Shown here: piece by piece, positions 1 to 12,724 of the stretch
How positions within the stretch are numbered: position 1 is the stretch's first letter
How the letters are laid out: every line of letters begins with the position of its first letter
From: Caprella mutica
Taxonomy: Eukaryota > Arthropoda > Malacostraca > Amphipoda > Caprellidae
Assembly: GCA_947561585.1 (NCBI GenBank)
Contig: CANNZV010000115.1
Coordinates: 372,001-436,000 of the forward strand
Length of the DNA stretch: 64,000 nucleotides
Direction: 5' to 3'
Notes under the pieces: generated by a model
What the model was told of the DNA's origin: nothing
The model's database searches: none
The model's input: the letters and a program-made list of their open reading frames with translations, nothing else
Position numbers and translations under genes: made by a program

Positions 1-3000
1 TGTTCGGTTGGAGTCAGTTTGTGTTTGGTTTGAGTCTGTGTGTGTTCGGTTGGAGTCAGTTTGTTTTTGGTTTGAGTCAGTTTGTGTTCGGTTGGAGTCA
101 GTTTGTTTTTGGTTTTAGTCAGTTTGTGTTTGGTTTGAGTCAGTTTGTGTTTGGTTAGAGTCAGTTTGTGTTTGGTTGGAGTCAGTTTGTGTTCGGTTTT
201 AGTCAGTGTGTGTTCGGTTGGAGTCAGTTTGTGTTCGGTTGGAGTCAGTTTATGTTTGGTTTGAGTCAGTGTTTGTTCGGTTGGAGTCAGTTTGTGTTTG
301 GTTTTTGTCAGTTTGTGTTTGGTTTGAGTCAGTTTGTGTTTGGTTTTAGTCAGTTTGTGTTTGGTTTGAGACAGTTTATGTTTGGTTGGAGTCAGTTTGT
401 GTTTGGTTTGAGTCAGTTTGTGTTTGGTTTGAGTCAGTTTGTGTTTGGTTTGAGTCAGTTTGTGTTTGGTTAGAGTCAGTTTGTGTTTGGTTGGAGTCAG
501 TTTGTGTTCGGTTTTAGTCAGTGTGTGTTCGGTTGGAGTCAGTTTGTGTTCGGTTGGAGTCAGTTTATGTTTGGTTTGAGTCAGTGTTTGTTCGGTTGGA
601 GTCAGTTTGTGTTTGGTTTTTGTCAGTTTGTGTTTGGTTTGAGTCAGTTTGTGTTTGGTTTTAGTTAGTTTGTGTTTGGTTTGAGTCAGTGTGTGTACGG
701 TTGGAGTCAGTTTGTGTTTGGTTTGAGTCTGTGTGTGTTCGGTTGGAGTCAGTTTGTTTTTGGTTTGAGTCAGTTTGTGTTCGGTTGGAGTCAGTTTGTT
801 TTTGGTTTTAGTCAGTTTGTGTTTGGTTTGAGTCAGTTTGTGTTTGGTTTAAGTCAGTTTGTGTTTGGTTTGAGACAGTTTATGTTTGGTTTGAGTCAGT
901 GTGTGTTCGGTTGGAGTCAGTTTGTGTTTGGTTTGAGTCAGTTTGTGTTCGGTTGGAGTCAGTTTGATTTTGGTTCGAGTCAGTTTGTGTTTGGTTTGAG
1001 TCAGTTTGTGTTCGGTTTTAGTCAGTGTGTGTTCGGTTGGAGTTAGTTTGTGTTTGGTTTGAGACAGTTTATGTTTGGTTGGAGTCAGTTTGTGTTTGGT
1101 TTGAATCAGTTTGTGTTTGGTTTGAGTCAGTTTATGTTTGGTTGGAGTCAGTTTGTGTTTGGTTTGAGTCAGTTTGTTTTTGGTTTGAGTCAGTTTGTGT
1201 TTGGTTTGAGTCAGTTTGTGTTTGGTTTGAATCAGTTTGTGTTTGGTTTGAGTCAGTTTGTGTTTGGTTGGAGTCAGTTTGTGTTTGGTTTGAGTCAGTT
1301 TGTTTTTGGTTTGAGTCAGTTTGTGTTTGGTTAGAGTCAGTTTATGTTTGGTTTGAGTCAGTTTATGTTTGGTTTGAGTCAGTTTATGTTTGGTTTTAGT
1401 CAGTTTGTGTTTGGTTTGAGTCAGTTTGTGTTTGGTTTAAGTCAGTTTGTGTTTGGTTTGAGACAGTTTATGTTTGGTTTGAGTCAGTGTGTGTTCGGTT
1501 GGAGTCAGTTTGTGTTTGGTTTGAGTCAGTTTGTTTTTGGTTAGAGTCCGTTTTGTGTTTGGTTGAAGTCAGTTTGTGTTCGGTTTTAGTCAGTGTGTGT
1601 TCGGTTGGAGTCAGTTTGTGTTTGGTTTGAGACAGTTTATGTTTGGTTGGAGTCAGTTTGTGTTTGGTTTTAGTCAGTGTGTGTTCGGTTTGAGTCAGTT
1701 TATGTTTGGTTGGAGTCAGTTTGTGTTTGGTTTTAGTCAGTGTGTGTTCGGTTGGAGTCAGTTTGTGTTTGGTTTGAGACAGTTTATGTTTGGTTGGAGT
1801 CAGTTTGTGTTTGGTTTGAATCAGTTTGTGTTTGGTTTGAGTCAGTTTGTGTTTGGTTGGAGTCAGTTTGTGTTTGGTTTGAGTCAGTTTGTTTTTGGTT
1901 TGAGTCAGTTTGTGTTTGGTTAGAGTCAGTTTGTGTTTGGTTGGAGTCAGTTTGTGTTCGGTTTTAGTCAGTGTGTGTTCGGTTGGAGTCAGTTTGTGTT
2001 CGGTTGGAGTCAGTTTGTGTTTGGTTTTAGTCAGTTTATGTTCGGTTGGAGTCAGTTTGTGTTCGGTTGGAGTCAGTTTGTGTTTGGTTTGAGTCAGTGT
2101 GTGTTCGGTTGGAGTCAGTTTGTGTTTGGTTTGAGTCAGTGTGTGTTCGGTTGGAGTCAGTTTGTGTTTGGTTTGAGTCAGTTTGTGTTTGGTTTGAGTC
2201 AGTTTGTGTTTGGTTTGAGTCAGTTTGTGTTTGGTTTGAGTCAGTTTGTGTTTGGTTAGAGTCAGTTTGTGTTTGGTTGGAGTCAGTTTGTGATTGGTTT
2301 TAGTCAGTGTGTGTTCGGTTGGAGTCAGTTTGTGTTTGGTTTGAGACAGTTTATGTTTGGTTGGAGTCAGTTTGTGTTTGGTTTGAATCAGTTTGTGTTT
2401 GGTTTGAGTCAGTTTGTGCTTGGTTGGAGTCAGTTTGTGTTTGGTTTGAGTCAGCTTGTTTTTGGTTTGAGTCAGTTTGTGTTTGGTTTTAGTCAGTTTG
2501 TGTTTGGTTTGAGACAGTTTATGTTTGGTTGGAGTCAGTTTGTGTTTGGTTTGAGTCAGTTTGTGTTTGGTTTGAGTCAGTTTGTGTTTGGTTTGAGTCA
2601 GTTTGTGTTTGGTTAGAGTCAGTTTGTGTTTGGTTGGAGTCAGTTTGTGTTCGGTTTTAGTCAGTGTGTGTTCGGTTGGAGTCAGTTTGTGTTCGGTTGG
2701 AGTCAGTTTATGTTTGGTTTGAGTCAGTGTTTGTTCGGTTGGAGTCAGTTTGTGTTTGGTTTTTGTCAGTTTGTGTTTGGTTTGAGTCAGTTTGTGTTTG
2801 GTTTTAGTTAGTTTGTGTTTGGTTTGAGTCAGTGTGTGTTCGGTTGGAGTCAGTTTGTGTTTGGTTTGAGTCTGTGTGTGTTCGGTTGGAGTCAGTTTGT
2901 TTTTGGTTTGAGTCAGTTTGTGTTCGGTTGGAGTCAGTTTGTTTTTGGTTTTAGTCAGTTTGTGTTTGGTTTGAGTCAGTTTGTGTTTGGTTTAAGTCAG

Positions 3001-6000
3001 TTTGTGTTTGGTTTGAGACAGTTTATGTTTGGTTTGAGTCAGTGTGTGTTCGGTTGGAGTCAGTTTGTGTTTGGTTTGAGTCAGTTTGTGTTCGGTTGGA
3101 GTCAGTTTGATTTTGGTTCGAGTCAGTTTGTGTTTGGTTTGAGTCAGTTTGTGTTCGGTTTTAGTCAGTGTGTGTTCGGTTGGAGTTAGTTTGTGTTTGG
3201 TTTGAGACAGTTTATGTTTGGTTGGAGTCAGTTTGTGTTTGGTTTGAATCAGTTTGTGTTTGGTTTGAGTCAGTTTATGTTTGGTTGGAGTCAGTTTGTG
3301 TTTGGTTTGAGTCAGTTTGTTTTTGGTTTGAGTCAGTTTGTGTTTGGTTTGAGTCAGTTTGTGTTTGGTTTGAATCAGTTTGTGTTTGGTTTGAGTCAGT
3401 TTGTGTTTGGTTGGAGTCAGTTTGTGTTTGGTTTGAGTCAGTTTGTTTTTGGTTTGAGTCAGTTTGTGTTTGGTTAGAGTCAGTTTGTGTTTGGTTGGAG
3501 TCAGTTTGTGTTCGGTTTTAGTCAGTGTGTGTTCGGTTGGAGTCAGTTTGTGTTCGGTTGGAGTCAGTTTGTGTTTGGTTTGAGTCAGTTTATGTTCGGT
3601 TGGAGTCAGTTTGTGTTCGGTTGGAGTCAGTTTGTGTTTGGTTTGAGTCAGTGTGTGTTCGGTTGGAGTCAGTTTGTGTTTGGTTTGAGTCAGTGTGTGT
3701 TCGGTTGGAGTCAGTTTGTGTTTGGTTTGAGTCAGTTTGTGTTTGGTTTGAGTCAGTTTGTGTTTGGTTTGAGTCAGTTTGTGTTTAGTTTGAGTCAGTT
3801 TGTGTTTGGTTAGAATTAGTTTGTGTTTGGTTGGAGTCAGTTTGTGTTTGGTTTTAGTCAGTGTGTGTTCGGTTGGAGTCAGTTTGTGTTTGGTTTGAGA
3901 CAGTTTATGTTTGGTTGGAGTCAGTTTGTGCTTGGTTTGAATCAGTTTGTGTTTGGTTTGAGTCAGTTTGTGTTTGGTTGGAGTCAGTTTGTGTTTGGTT
4001 TGAGTCAGTTTGTTTTTGGTTTGAGTCAGTTTGTGTTTGGTTTTAGTCAGTTTGTGTTTGGTTTGAGACAGTTTATGTTTGGTTGGAGTCAGTTTGTGTT
4101 TGGTTTGAGTCAGTTTGTGTTTGGCTTGAGTCAGTTTGTGTTCGGTTTTAGTCAGTGTGTGTTCGGTTGGAGTCAGTTTGTGTTCGGTTGGAGTCAGTTT
4201 GTGTTCGGTTGGAGTCAGTTTATGTTCGGTTGGAGTCAGTTTGTGTTTGGTTGGAGTCAGTTTATGTTTGGTTTGAGTCAGTGTTTGTTCGGTTGGAGTC
4301 AGTTTGTGTTTGGTTTTTGTCAGTTTGTGTTTGGTTTGAGTCAGTTTGTGTTTGGTTTTAGTTAGTTTGTGTTTGGTTTGAGTCAGTGTGTGTTCGGTTG
4401 GAGTCAGTTTGTGTTTGGTTTGAGTCAGTGTGTGTTCGGTTGGAGTCAGTTTGTTTTTAGTTTTAGTCAGTTTGTGTTTGGTTTGAGTCAGTTTGTGTTT
4501 GGTTTAAGTCAGTTTGTGTTTGGTTTGAGACAGTTTATGTTTGGTTTGAGTCAGTGTGTGTTCGGTTGGAGTCAGTTTGTGTTTGGTTTGAGTCAGTTTG
4601 TGTTCGGTTGGAGTCAGTTTGATTTTGGTTTGAGTCAGTTTGTGTTTGGTTTGAGTCAGTTTGTGTTCGGTTTTAGTCAGTGTGTGTTCGGTTGGAGTTA
4701 GTTTGTGTTTGGTTTGAGACAGTTTATGTTTGGTTGGAGTCAGTTTGTGTTTGGTTTGAATCAGTTTGTGTTTGGTTTGAGTCAGTTTATGTTTGGTTGG
4801 AGTCAGTTTGTGTTTGGTTTGAGTCAGTTTGTTTTTGGTTTGAGTCAGTTTGTGTTTGGTTTTAGTCAGTTTGTGTTTGGTTTGAGTCAGTTTGTGTTCG
4901 GTTGGAGTCAGTTTGTGTTTGGTTTGAGTCAGTGTGTGTTCGGTTGGAGTCAGTTTGTGTTTGGTTTGAGTCAGTTTGTGTTCGGTTGGAGTCAGTTTGT
5001 TTTTGGTTTGAGTCAGTTTATGTTTGGTTTGAGTCAGTTTATGTTTGGTTTTAGTCAGTTTGTGTTTGGTTTGAGTCAGTTTGTGTTCGGTTGGAGTCAG
5101 TTTGTTTTTGGTTTGAGTCAGTTTATGTTTGGTTTGAGTCAGTTTATGTTTGGTTTGAGTCAGTTTATGTTTGGTTTTAGTCAGTTTGTGTTTGGTTTGA
5201 GTCAGTTTGTGTTTGGTTTAAGTCAGTTTGTGTTTGGTTTGAGACAGTTTATGTTTGGTTTGAGTCAGTGTGTGTTCGGTTGGAGTCAGTTTGTGTTTGG
5301 TTTGAGTCAGTTTGTTTTTGGTTAGAGTCCGTTTTGTGTTTGGTTGAAGTCAGTTTGTGTTCGGTTTTAGTCAGTGTGTGTTCGGTTGGAGTCAGTTTGT
5401 GTTTGGTTTGAGACAGTTTATGTTTGGTTGGAGTCAGTTTGTGTTTGGTTTTAGTCAGTGTGTGTTCGGTTTGAGTCAGTTTATGTTTGGTTGGAGTCAG
5501 TTTGTGTTTGGTTTTAGTCAGTGTGTGTTCGGTTGGAGTCAGTTTGTGTTTGGTTTGAGACAGTTTATGTTTGGTTGGAGTCAGTTTGTGTTTGGTTTGA
5601 ATCAGTTTGTGTTTGGTTTGAGTCAGTTTGTGTTTGGTTGGAGTCAGTTTGTGTTTGGTTTGAGTCAGTTTGTTTTTGGTTTGAGTCAGTTTGTGTTTGG
5701 TTAGAGTCAGTTTGTGTTTGGTTGGAGTCAGTTTGTGTTCGGTTTTAGTCAGTGTGTGTTCGGTTGGAGTCAGTTTGTGTTCGGTTGGAGTCAGTTTGTG
5801 TTTGGTTTTAGTCAGTTTATGTTCGGTTGGAGTCAGTTTGTGTTCGGTTGGAGTCAGTTTGTGTTTGGTTTGAGTCAGTGTGTGTTCGGTTGGAGTCAGT
5901 TTGTGTTTGGTTTGAGTCAGTGTGTGTTCGGTTGGAGTCAGTTTGTGTTTGGTTTGAGACAGTTTGTGTTTGGTTTGAGTCAGTTTGTGTTTGGTTTGAG

Positions 6001-8225
6001 TCAGTTTGTGTTTGGTTTGAGTCAGTTTGTGTTTGGTTAGAGTCAGTTTGTGTTTGGTTGGAGTCAGTTTGTGATTGGTTTTAGTCAGTGTGTGTTCGGT
6101 TGGAGTCAGTTTGTGTTTGGTTTGAGACAGTTTATGTTTGGTTGGAGTCAGTTTGTGTTTGGTTTGAATCAGTTTGTGTTTGGTTTGAGTCAGTTTGTGC
6201 TTGGTTGGAGTCAGTTTGTGTTTGGTTTGAGTCAGCTTGTTTTTGGTTTGAGTCAGTTTGTGTTTGGTTTTAGTCAGTTTGTGTTTGGTTTGAGACAGTT
6301 TATGTTTGGTTGGAGTCAGTTTGTGTTTGGTTTGAGTCAGTTTGTGTTTGGTTTGAGTCAGTTTGTGTTTGGTTTGAGTCAGTTTGTGTTTGGTTAGAGT
6401 CAGTTTGTGTTTGGTTGGAGTCAGTTTGTGTTCGGTTTTAGTCAGTGTGTGTTCGGTTGGAGTCAGTTTGTGTTCGGTTGGAGTCAGTTTATGTTTGGTT
6501 TGAGTCAGTGTTTGTTCGGTTGGAGTCAGTTTGTGTTTGGTTTTAGTTAGTTTGTGTTTGGTTTGAGTCAGTGTGTGTTCGGTTGGAGTCAGTTTGTGTT
6601 TGGTTTGAGTCTGTGTGTGTTCGGTTGGAGTCAGTTTGTTTTTGGTTTGAGTCAGTTTGTGTTCGGTTGGAGTCAGTTTGTTTTTGGTTTTAGTCAGTTT
6701 GTGTTTGGTTTGAGTCAGTTTGTGTTTGGTTTAAGTCAGTTTGTGTTTGGTTTGAGACAGTTTATGTTTGGTTTGAGTCAGTGTGTGTTCGGTTGGAGTC
6801 AGTTTGTGTTTGGTTTGAGTCAGTTTGTGTTCGGTTGGAGTCAGTTTGATTTTGGTTCGAGTCAGTTTGTGTTTGGTTTGAGTCAGTTTGTGTTCGGTTT
6901 TAGTCAGTGTGTGTTCGGTTGGAGTTAGTTTGTGTTTGGTTTGAGACAGTTTATGTTTGGTTGGAGTCAGTTTGTGTTTGGTTTGAATCAGTTTGTGTTT
7001 GGTTTGAGTCAGTTTATGTTTGGTTGGAGTCAGTTTGTGTTTGGTTTGAGTCAGTTTGTTTTTGGTTTGAGTCAGTTTGTGTTTGGTTTGAGTCAGTTTT
7101 TGTTTGGTTAGAGTCAGTTTGTGTTTGGTTGGAGTCAGTTTGTGTTCGGTTTTAGTCAGTGTGTGTTCGGTTGGAGTCAGTTTGTGTTTGGTTTGAGACA
7201 GTTTGTGTTTGGTTTGAATCAGTTTGTGTTTGGTTTGAGTCAGTTTATGTTTGGTTGAAGTCAGTTTGTGTTTGGTTTGAGTCAGTTTGTGTTTGGTTTG
7301 AGTCAGTTCGTGCTTGGTTTGAGTCAGTTTATATTTGGTTGGAGTCAGTTTGTGTTTGGTTTTAGTCAGTTTGTGTTAGGTTTGAATCAGTTTGTGTTCG
7401 GATGGAGTCAGTTTGTGTTTGGTTTGAGTCAGTTTGTGTTTGGTTAGAGTCAGTTTGTGTTTGGTTGAAGTCAGTTTGTGTTTGGTTTTAGTCAGTTTGT
7501 GTTCGGTTGGAGTCAGTTTGTGTTTGGTTTGAGTCAGTTTGTGTTTGGTTGAAGTCAGTTTGTGTTTGGTTGAAGTCAGTTTGTGTTTGGTTTGAGTCAG
7601 TTTGTGTTTGGTTTGAGTCAGTTTGTGTTTGGTTTGAGTCAGTTTGTGTTTGGTTTGAGTCAGTTTGTGTTTGGTTTGAGTCAGTTTGTGTTCGGTTGGA
7701 GTCAGTTTGTGTTTGGTTGGAGTCAGTTTGTGTTTGGTTTGAGTCAGTTTGTGTTTGGTTTGAGTTAGTTTGTGTTTGGTTTTAGTCAGTTTTTTTTTGG
7801 TTTGAGTCAATTTGTGTTTGGTTTGAGTCAGTTTGTGTTTGGTTTGAGTCAGTTTGTGTTTGGTTTGAGTCAGTTTGTGTTCGGTTTTAGTCAGTTTGTG
7901 TTTGGTTTGAGTCAGTTTGTGTTTGGTTTGAGTCAGTTTGTGTTCGGTTGGAGTCAGTTTGTGTTTGGTTGGAGTCAGTTTGTGTTTGGTTTGAGTCAGT
8001 TTGTGTTTGGTTTGAGTCAGTTTGTGTTTGGTTTTAGTCAGTTTTTTTTTGGTTTGAGTCAATTTGTGTTTGGTTTGAGTCAGGTTGTGTTTGGTTTGAG
8101 TCAGTTTGTGTTTGGTTTGAGTCAGTTTGTGTTTGGTTTGAGTCAGTTTGTGTTCGGTTTTAGTCAGTTTGTTTTTGGTTTGAGTCAGTTTATGTTTGTT
8201 TTGAGTCAGTTTGTGTTTGTTTTGG
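1..8225. repeat. 21-bp satellite array with higher-order repeats
   Basis: About 390 head-to-tail copies of a 21-bp unit; a 20-nt stretch of it is GAGTCAGTTTGTGTTTGGTT. Common variants have TTCGG for TTTGG, TTTATG for TTTGTG and GAGACAG for GAGTCAG. Variant order repeats over long distances: 483-1334 matches 2626-3477 (offset 2143) and 1576-2616 matches 5357-6397 (offset 3781). The 3781 and 2143 offsets are not exact multiples of 21 because of a rare 22-bp unit (near 1549 and 5330). Because 21 is divisible by 3 and few variants create stops, long heptad-repeat frames exist on both strands; I treat these as by-products. The array enters from the left edge, so its true length is unknown. Confidence 0.97.
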
Positions 8226-8887
8226 TCTAGTGTTGCCAGCATTGACAAATTCCGATAAGGGACACTGTGGACGCTTTAAGACATGAAGAATTGAAGATAT
8301 CACACCAAAATTATTATTTTGTGCCCTAAGAGGACGTATGTTTCCTTTCAACTGGTGTATTTCGCGCGATAATTTGAAGATATTATCCTTGCACGATTAG
8401 TTTAGCACATGGGTACACTTTATTTATTGGAACACTTGTGTATACTCTTACAGACACACATCATTAATTAGACACAATTGAAAAACAAATTCATATTTTT
8501 TTAAATCCTTTTTCATTGTTTCATATGCTTTGTTTGCCTATATATTATCAGAATGTCAAAAAAAATTCTCACGTTCACATTAGTTCATGGAATATAGGGT
8601 TAAGTGACTTAAATTATCAGTTCTTTAATTCTGTTATGCCTATTTTGCCGCTGTTTGGTAGCTAATGCCATTATATACATACACTACTGCACATGTTTAA
8701 TATGTATAGTATTGCATGCATAGAAACAGTAAAACGTCTAAATTAATTACCACAATGAAACATTCACGTTCTAATAGACCTATAGTCAACAAATTAACTA
8801 AGTACTTCGGCAGGATGGCGCACTCCTACCACGCCACTGACAACATCTCAACTGAACATCTACCTGCCAGTCAACAACAAACGAAGT
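8226..8887. other. AT-rich spacer, nothing recognised
   Basis: Unique-looking AT-rich sequence after the abrupt end of the satellite. No ORF of note, no terminal repeats and no RNA gene seen. Confidence 0.6.
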
Positions 8888-8889
8888 TA

Positions 8890-9878
8890 CAGTGAAACTC
8901 CTGAGTTATGAAGTACAGGTAAGCCTCGCTTTAAGTAAAACTCACTTTAGTAAAAGTGGTACTTATTTCTAGTCATAATTCGAAATAAGAACCGTTCGTA
9001 AACATAGAAAACGAAGACATTTTTTGTGATTATTTCACGGTAACTAAAATAAAAAACATTAAATTTATAATCCAGATGAGGTTATTAGAAGCAATTGGTT
9101 CAGAAATTCAACATGTCCTATTTTAGGGTAAGTTCCGTGTTATTGCACGGTTCCATATTTTCGAACACGTGAAAATCTTTATATAATAATCATTATTTAA
9201 CTTTCATTCCAATTGGTATCCATGCTACCAATTAAAATGGAAGTTAAATAATAATTATAATATTTTCTTTTCTGACGTGTCCAAATTGTAGAACCAACCA
9301 ATAACTTGGAACTTAGTACCCTACTACCAAAAATATTTGATAGAGCATAAAACTGATGTTTGGTAAATGTAGAATAATAATTATAGAAATCTAAGTATCT
9401 ACTAATTACCCACCTATACTGAGTGAGAGTTAAGCTATGGATGGATTTTAAAACATTTAAAAATTTTCATCACAGTCACAAACAATGAAAGACTGTATAT
9501 TATTATTAATATGCTTATATACGCAGTACTTTAAGAACTCTAAAACAAATTTTCTTTCTATAACTCATAGAAAATAATAATCGAGGAGTGACAATTATAA
9601 ATTTCTTGTTACTTTTATTCGCTTTAGTTACCGTTTGGTAACTAATCTGAGTCGTGATTTGGTAACTAAAGCGGGGGATGCCTGTAATGGTTTCTTCATA
9701 ACTCATAACCACTTCATAACTCGTGACTTGGAAAAGGTATAGTTATACCTCAAGAACTATAGTTCTCTATGATTTAAACAAAGAAAACTACTTCATAACT
9801 GAGGTGCATTTCATAATTCAGGTCCTTCATCACTCGGGTGCTTCATAAAAAAAACTTCATAACTCAGGAGTTTTACTG
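8890..9878. mobile_element. pogo/Tigger-like non-autonomous element (MITE)
   Basis: The ends are inverted: left CAGTGAAACTCCTGAGTTAT and right, read in reverse, CAGTAAAACTCCTGAGTTAT, about 25 bp with one mismatch. Both sides are flanked by TA (8888-8889 and 9879-9880), the mariner-type target duplication. Sub-terminal copies of CTTCATAACTC and related words recur between 9700 and 9865. There is no transposase frame, so it would need a transposase in trans. CAGT ends with TA duplications are typical of pogo/Tigger elements; the family call is an inference. Confidence 0.75.
9125..9322. mobile_element. small foldback MITE nested in the pogo-like element
   Basis: An imperfect palindrome about 198 bp long. 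The left arm starts AGGGTAAGTTCC and the right arm reads AGGGTACTAAGTTCC on the other strand; arms stay alignable to a centre near 9225 where GGTA-TCCATGC-TACC forms the loop. No protein frame. The target duplication is not clear. Confidence 0.6.
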
Positions 9879-10159
9879 TAGTATAAAGACTAGTTCACTC
9901 AAGGTTCATAGACTATAACAGGTTAAAGTTTAAACGAATAGAAATGTACGACAACTTCAAAATGTTACTAAAGGGCAGTACACACGCAGGGTTTTTTCAG
10001 TCTTTCCACCGGACTTTTTTCTCCGCTTTTCCACCAGACTTTTGATTCAAAATTCAATCGCGTCCACACGTATAGTCGTATAGGCTGAATCTCGTGGATT
10101 TACATGTGTGCAATAACCTAGGTGCTCCTCGTCGATCGTAGAAAGATAGGTATGGACAA

Positions 10160-10747
10160 TGGACATAAGCTCCCCCCTTTTTTTAACAGAGTAACTAACC
10201 TAGGTAGGTACAAAGTAACTATTAAATACATAGGTTAGTTATTTACCTACTGATTACCTGAATTAGTTTGTTAATAATTACATATCTTTGTACCTAAGTT
10301 AAGTTTTAGATAGTTTGTTAGGTACCGTAGTTAGTAGTGACTTAGTACCTAGGCTACTTAGTAACTAATTACGATAATAAACTAGGTACTTAATATTTTA
10401 ACTTACCAAGATAATTAGGTAATAGATAAGTAATCTAGTTATTAATAACATAGGTAGGTAAAAGTAACAACATAGGTAGTAACTACTTAAGCAGTTAGAC
10501 AAGTAACAATAATTTAGGTTAACTTATTTAGAGCTAGTTAGTTAATAAGTTAGGTTACTTTCTCTTTAGTGGAGGCATTTGCTAATTTAATTCACTCAAC
10601 AAATGTAATCTATCATATAAAAGTATTAATAGGTATGTATTGCGTAAAAAAATGTATTATGTAATGTTGTTCAAAAGTAAACTAGGTAGTAATATACCTA
10701 TATTATGCAATACGTTGAAATAAAGAGAAAAAGGGTGCTTATGTCCA
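10160..10747. repeat. Inverted-end segment inside the Harbinger 5' region
   Basis: Left end TGGACATAAGCTCCCCCC and right end GGGTGCTTATGTCCA form a short inverted pair (about 16 nt, one mismatch plus run-length difference). The interior is dense in TTAGGTA and TAGGTACC words. I see no clean target duplication, so it may be a nested MITE or part of the Harbinger 5' UTR. Confidence 0.4.
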
Positions 10748-10834
10748 ATCGTAGATATTAGGTACCTTACCTAATCCTATTATACTGATTATAACCAATT
10801 TGCAGATTGTCAATTCTGTTTAAAGAAATTAAAG

Positions 10835-12362
10835 ATGGCTTCCCGCAAAAGAAAAACTTTACTATTATCAAGTTTGGTGGCAGTCATTTATAAAAGGAAA
10901 AAAAGAATTCGTGAAACTCAAAGAAAAAGATGGTGCAAAGATTGGTTAAGAAATAAACACCTATCCAGTTATTCAACAATATTTAATGAATTGACTGTAC
11001 ACAAAGAAGATTTCCAAAATTACATAAGAATGCCTTTTGGATTGTTCAACAACCTTCGTGATAAAATTCAGCCAATTGTAGGACGCTTGGACACTGATAT
11101 GAGAGCATCAATTTCTTGTGGGGCAAGACTAGAGGCAACGCTTCTATTTCTTTGTTCTGGAATGAATTATACACGTCTTCAATACTGCACAAGAATTTCT
11201 AAGCAAAGTTTGAGCAAGATAGTTCCCGAGACATGTTCAGCTATTTATAAAGTACTGAAAGATGACTACCTTAAAGTAAGTACCTAGGCCTAAATAGTTT
11301 ATATACAATTTTGTTTAAGTATAGTATAGATACAGACAACAGTGGTACATGTTCATTTTGTGATTAGATATATTTATTTTATACTTTCAATGTTGAGAGG
11401 TTGATTTCTTTCCTACTAACAAGTATTTTATAACTGTGTATAGTTCAACTGGATATTATATACTTAAAAAAATACAAACTAATTTTTGTTAAGGGCTATT
11501 GTATTTATCATGTTACTCAAGTATGATAGATATCTAATTTTGAGTTATTTTTCAGACTCCTTCAACAACAGAAGAGTGGGATAAAGTAGCCAGATCATTT
11601 CACCAAAAGTGGAATTTTCCAAATGTTTTGGGAGCCATTGATGGCAAACATATAGCAATTATCGCCCCCCAGAATGCAGGCTCTTATTACTATAATTACA
11701 AGGGCTTCCATAGCATAGTGTTGCTTGGTATTGCAGATGCAAATTACGAATTTCTATATGTCGATGTAGGAATCAACGGGAGGGTGTCAGATGGAGGTGT
11801 TTGGAGAAATTGTTCTTTAAAGAAGGCATTGGAAGCTCCTTCAAATCCATTAAAAATTCCAAATTCCAAATCCCTTCCTAATTCAACCAAGGTATTGCCC
11901 ATGGTTCTCCTTGCTGATGATGCCTTTCCTCTAAGCACCCACATGATGAAGCCATTTCCAAATAGAGGACAAAGTAAGGCCCAGAGAATATTTTCTTATC
12001 GCTTGAGCAGAGGGAGACGCATAATTGAGAATGCATTTGGAATTTTGTCTTCTAAATTTCGTGTTTTACATACACATATTGGTCTATCCCCTGAAAAAGT
12101 GGTTCAAATAGTTCTTTCTTGCTGCGCTCTTCATAATTTGTTGAGGAGAGAATCTCCTCTATATTTAACTCCAAATTTGATTGACCGAGAAGATGAAACT
12201 ACTGGAAGAATTGATTTGGGGGCCTGGCGTGAGCAACATCTTCTATCTCTAGATCATAACGTTGGTCGAAATCCAAATGAAGCTGTTGAGATTAGAAATA
12301 CTTTAATGGACTATTTTAATAATGAAGGAGCAGTACCATGGCAAGAAAATATTTTCAATTAG
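10835..12362 (+). CDS. Harbinger transposase (DDE_Tnp_4), two exons
   Basis: Predicted DDE endonuclease that cuts and pastes the surrounding element. Exons are 10835-11275 and 11556-12362, giving 415 residues. The intron has donor AAA|GTAAGT and acceptor TTTTTCAG|ACT, and the frame is kept in phase 0. The N-terminal exon is basic and contains the helical region typical of the family. Exon 2 carries the catalytic triad: Asp near residue 176 (GAIDGKH), Asp near 268 (LLADDAFPL) and Glu near 305 (RRIIENAFG). No stop or frameshift breaks it, and the length suits the family. The partner is the MADF protein encoded on the opposite strand. Start chosen at the ATG 10835, where ATGGCTTCC begins a basic N-terminus. 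Activity is inferred, not shown. Confidence 0.9.
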
Positions 12363-12724
12363 TGAAGAATATATAATTTTGTTTCTCATCAAACCTTTTT
12401 CCAACATAAGGATAAATGTATAAAATAGTTTATGGGAATTTATTATTTATTAATGACACAGCCTTGTAAATAATATATTTATATAGCTAATGTGAGAATA
12501 GAAGTTATAAAACATAAAATAACAAAATAAATAATTTTCCTTTAAAATGAATGTTTCTAGTAGCTAATAAAACTAGTAGCTAATAATAAATAATAAAAGC
12601 TAGTTAATAAAAACCTCTTGAGAAAAATGTCTATAAATAATAGTAGAAAAAATAAAGTCAATAAATAATAGTAGCTATAACATGAAAAACAATGTCAATA
12701 AATTTTAATGTTCATGAAAATAAC

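Noticed and set aside
7376..8248. 290-codon minus-strand frame of HKLTQTK heptads, and many + strand FVFGLSQ frames
   Set aside because: They arise because the 21-bp unit is a multiple of three and nearly stop-free on both strands. No start context, domain or non-repeat sequence supports a gene.
10135..10754. ATCGTAGA direct repeat as a target duplication of the inner 10160-10747 element
   Set aside because: The left copy is about 17 bp away from the inverted end, so it does not abut the element.
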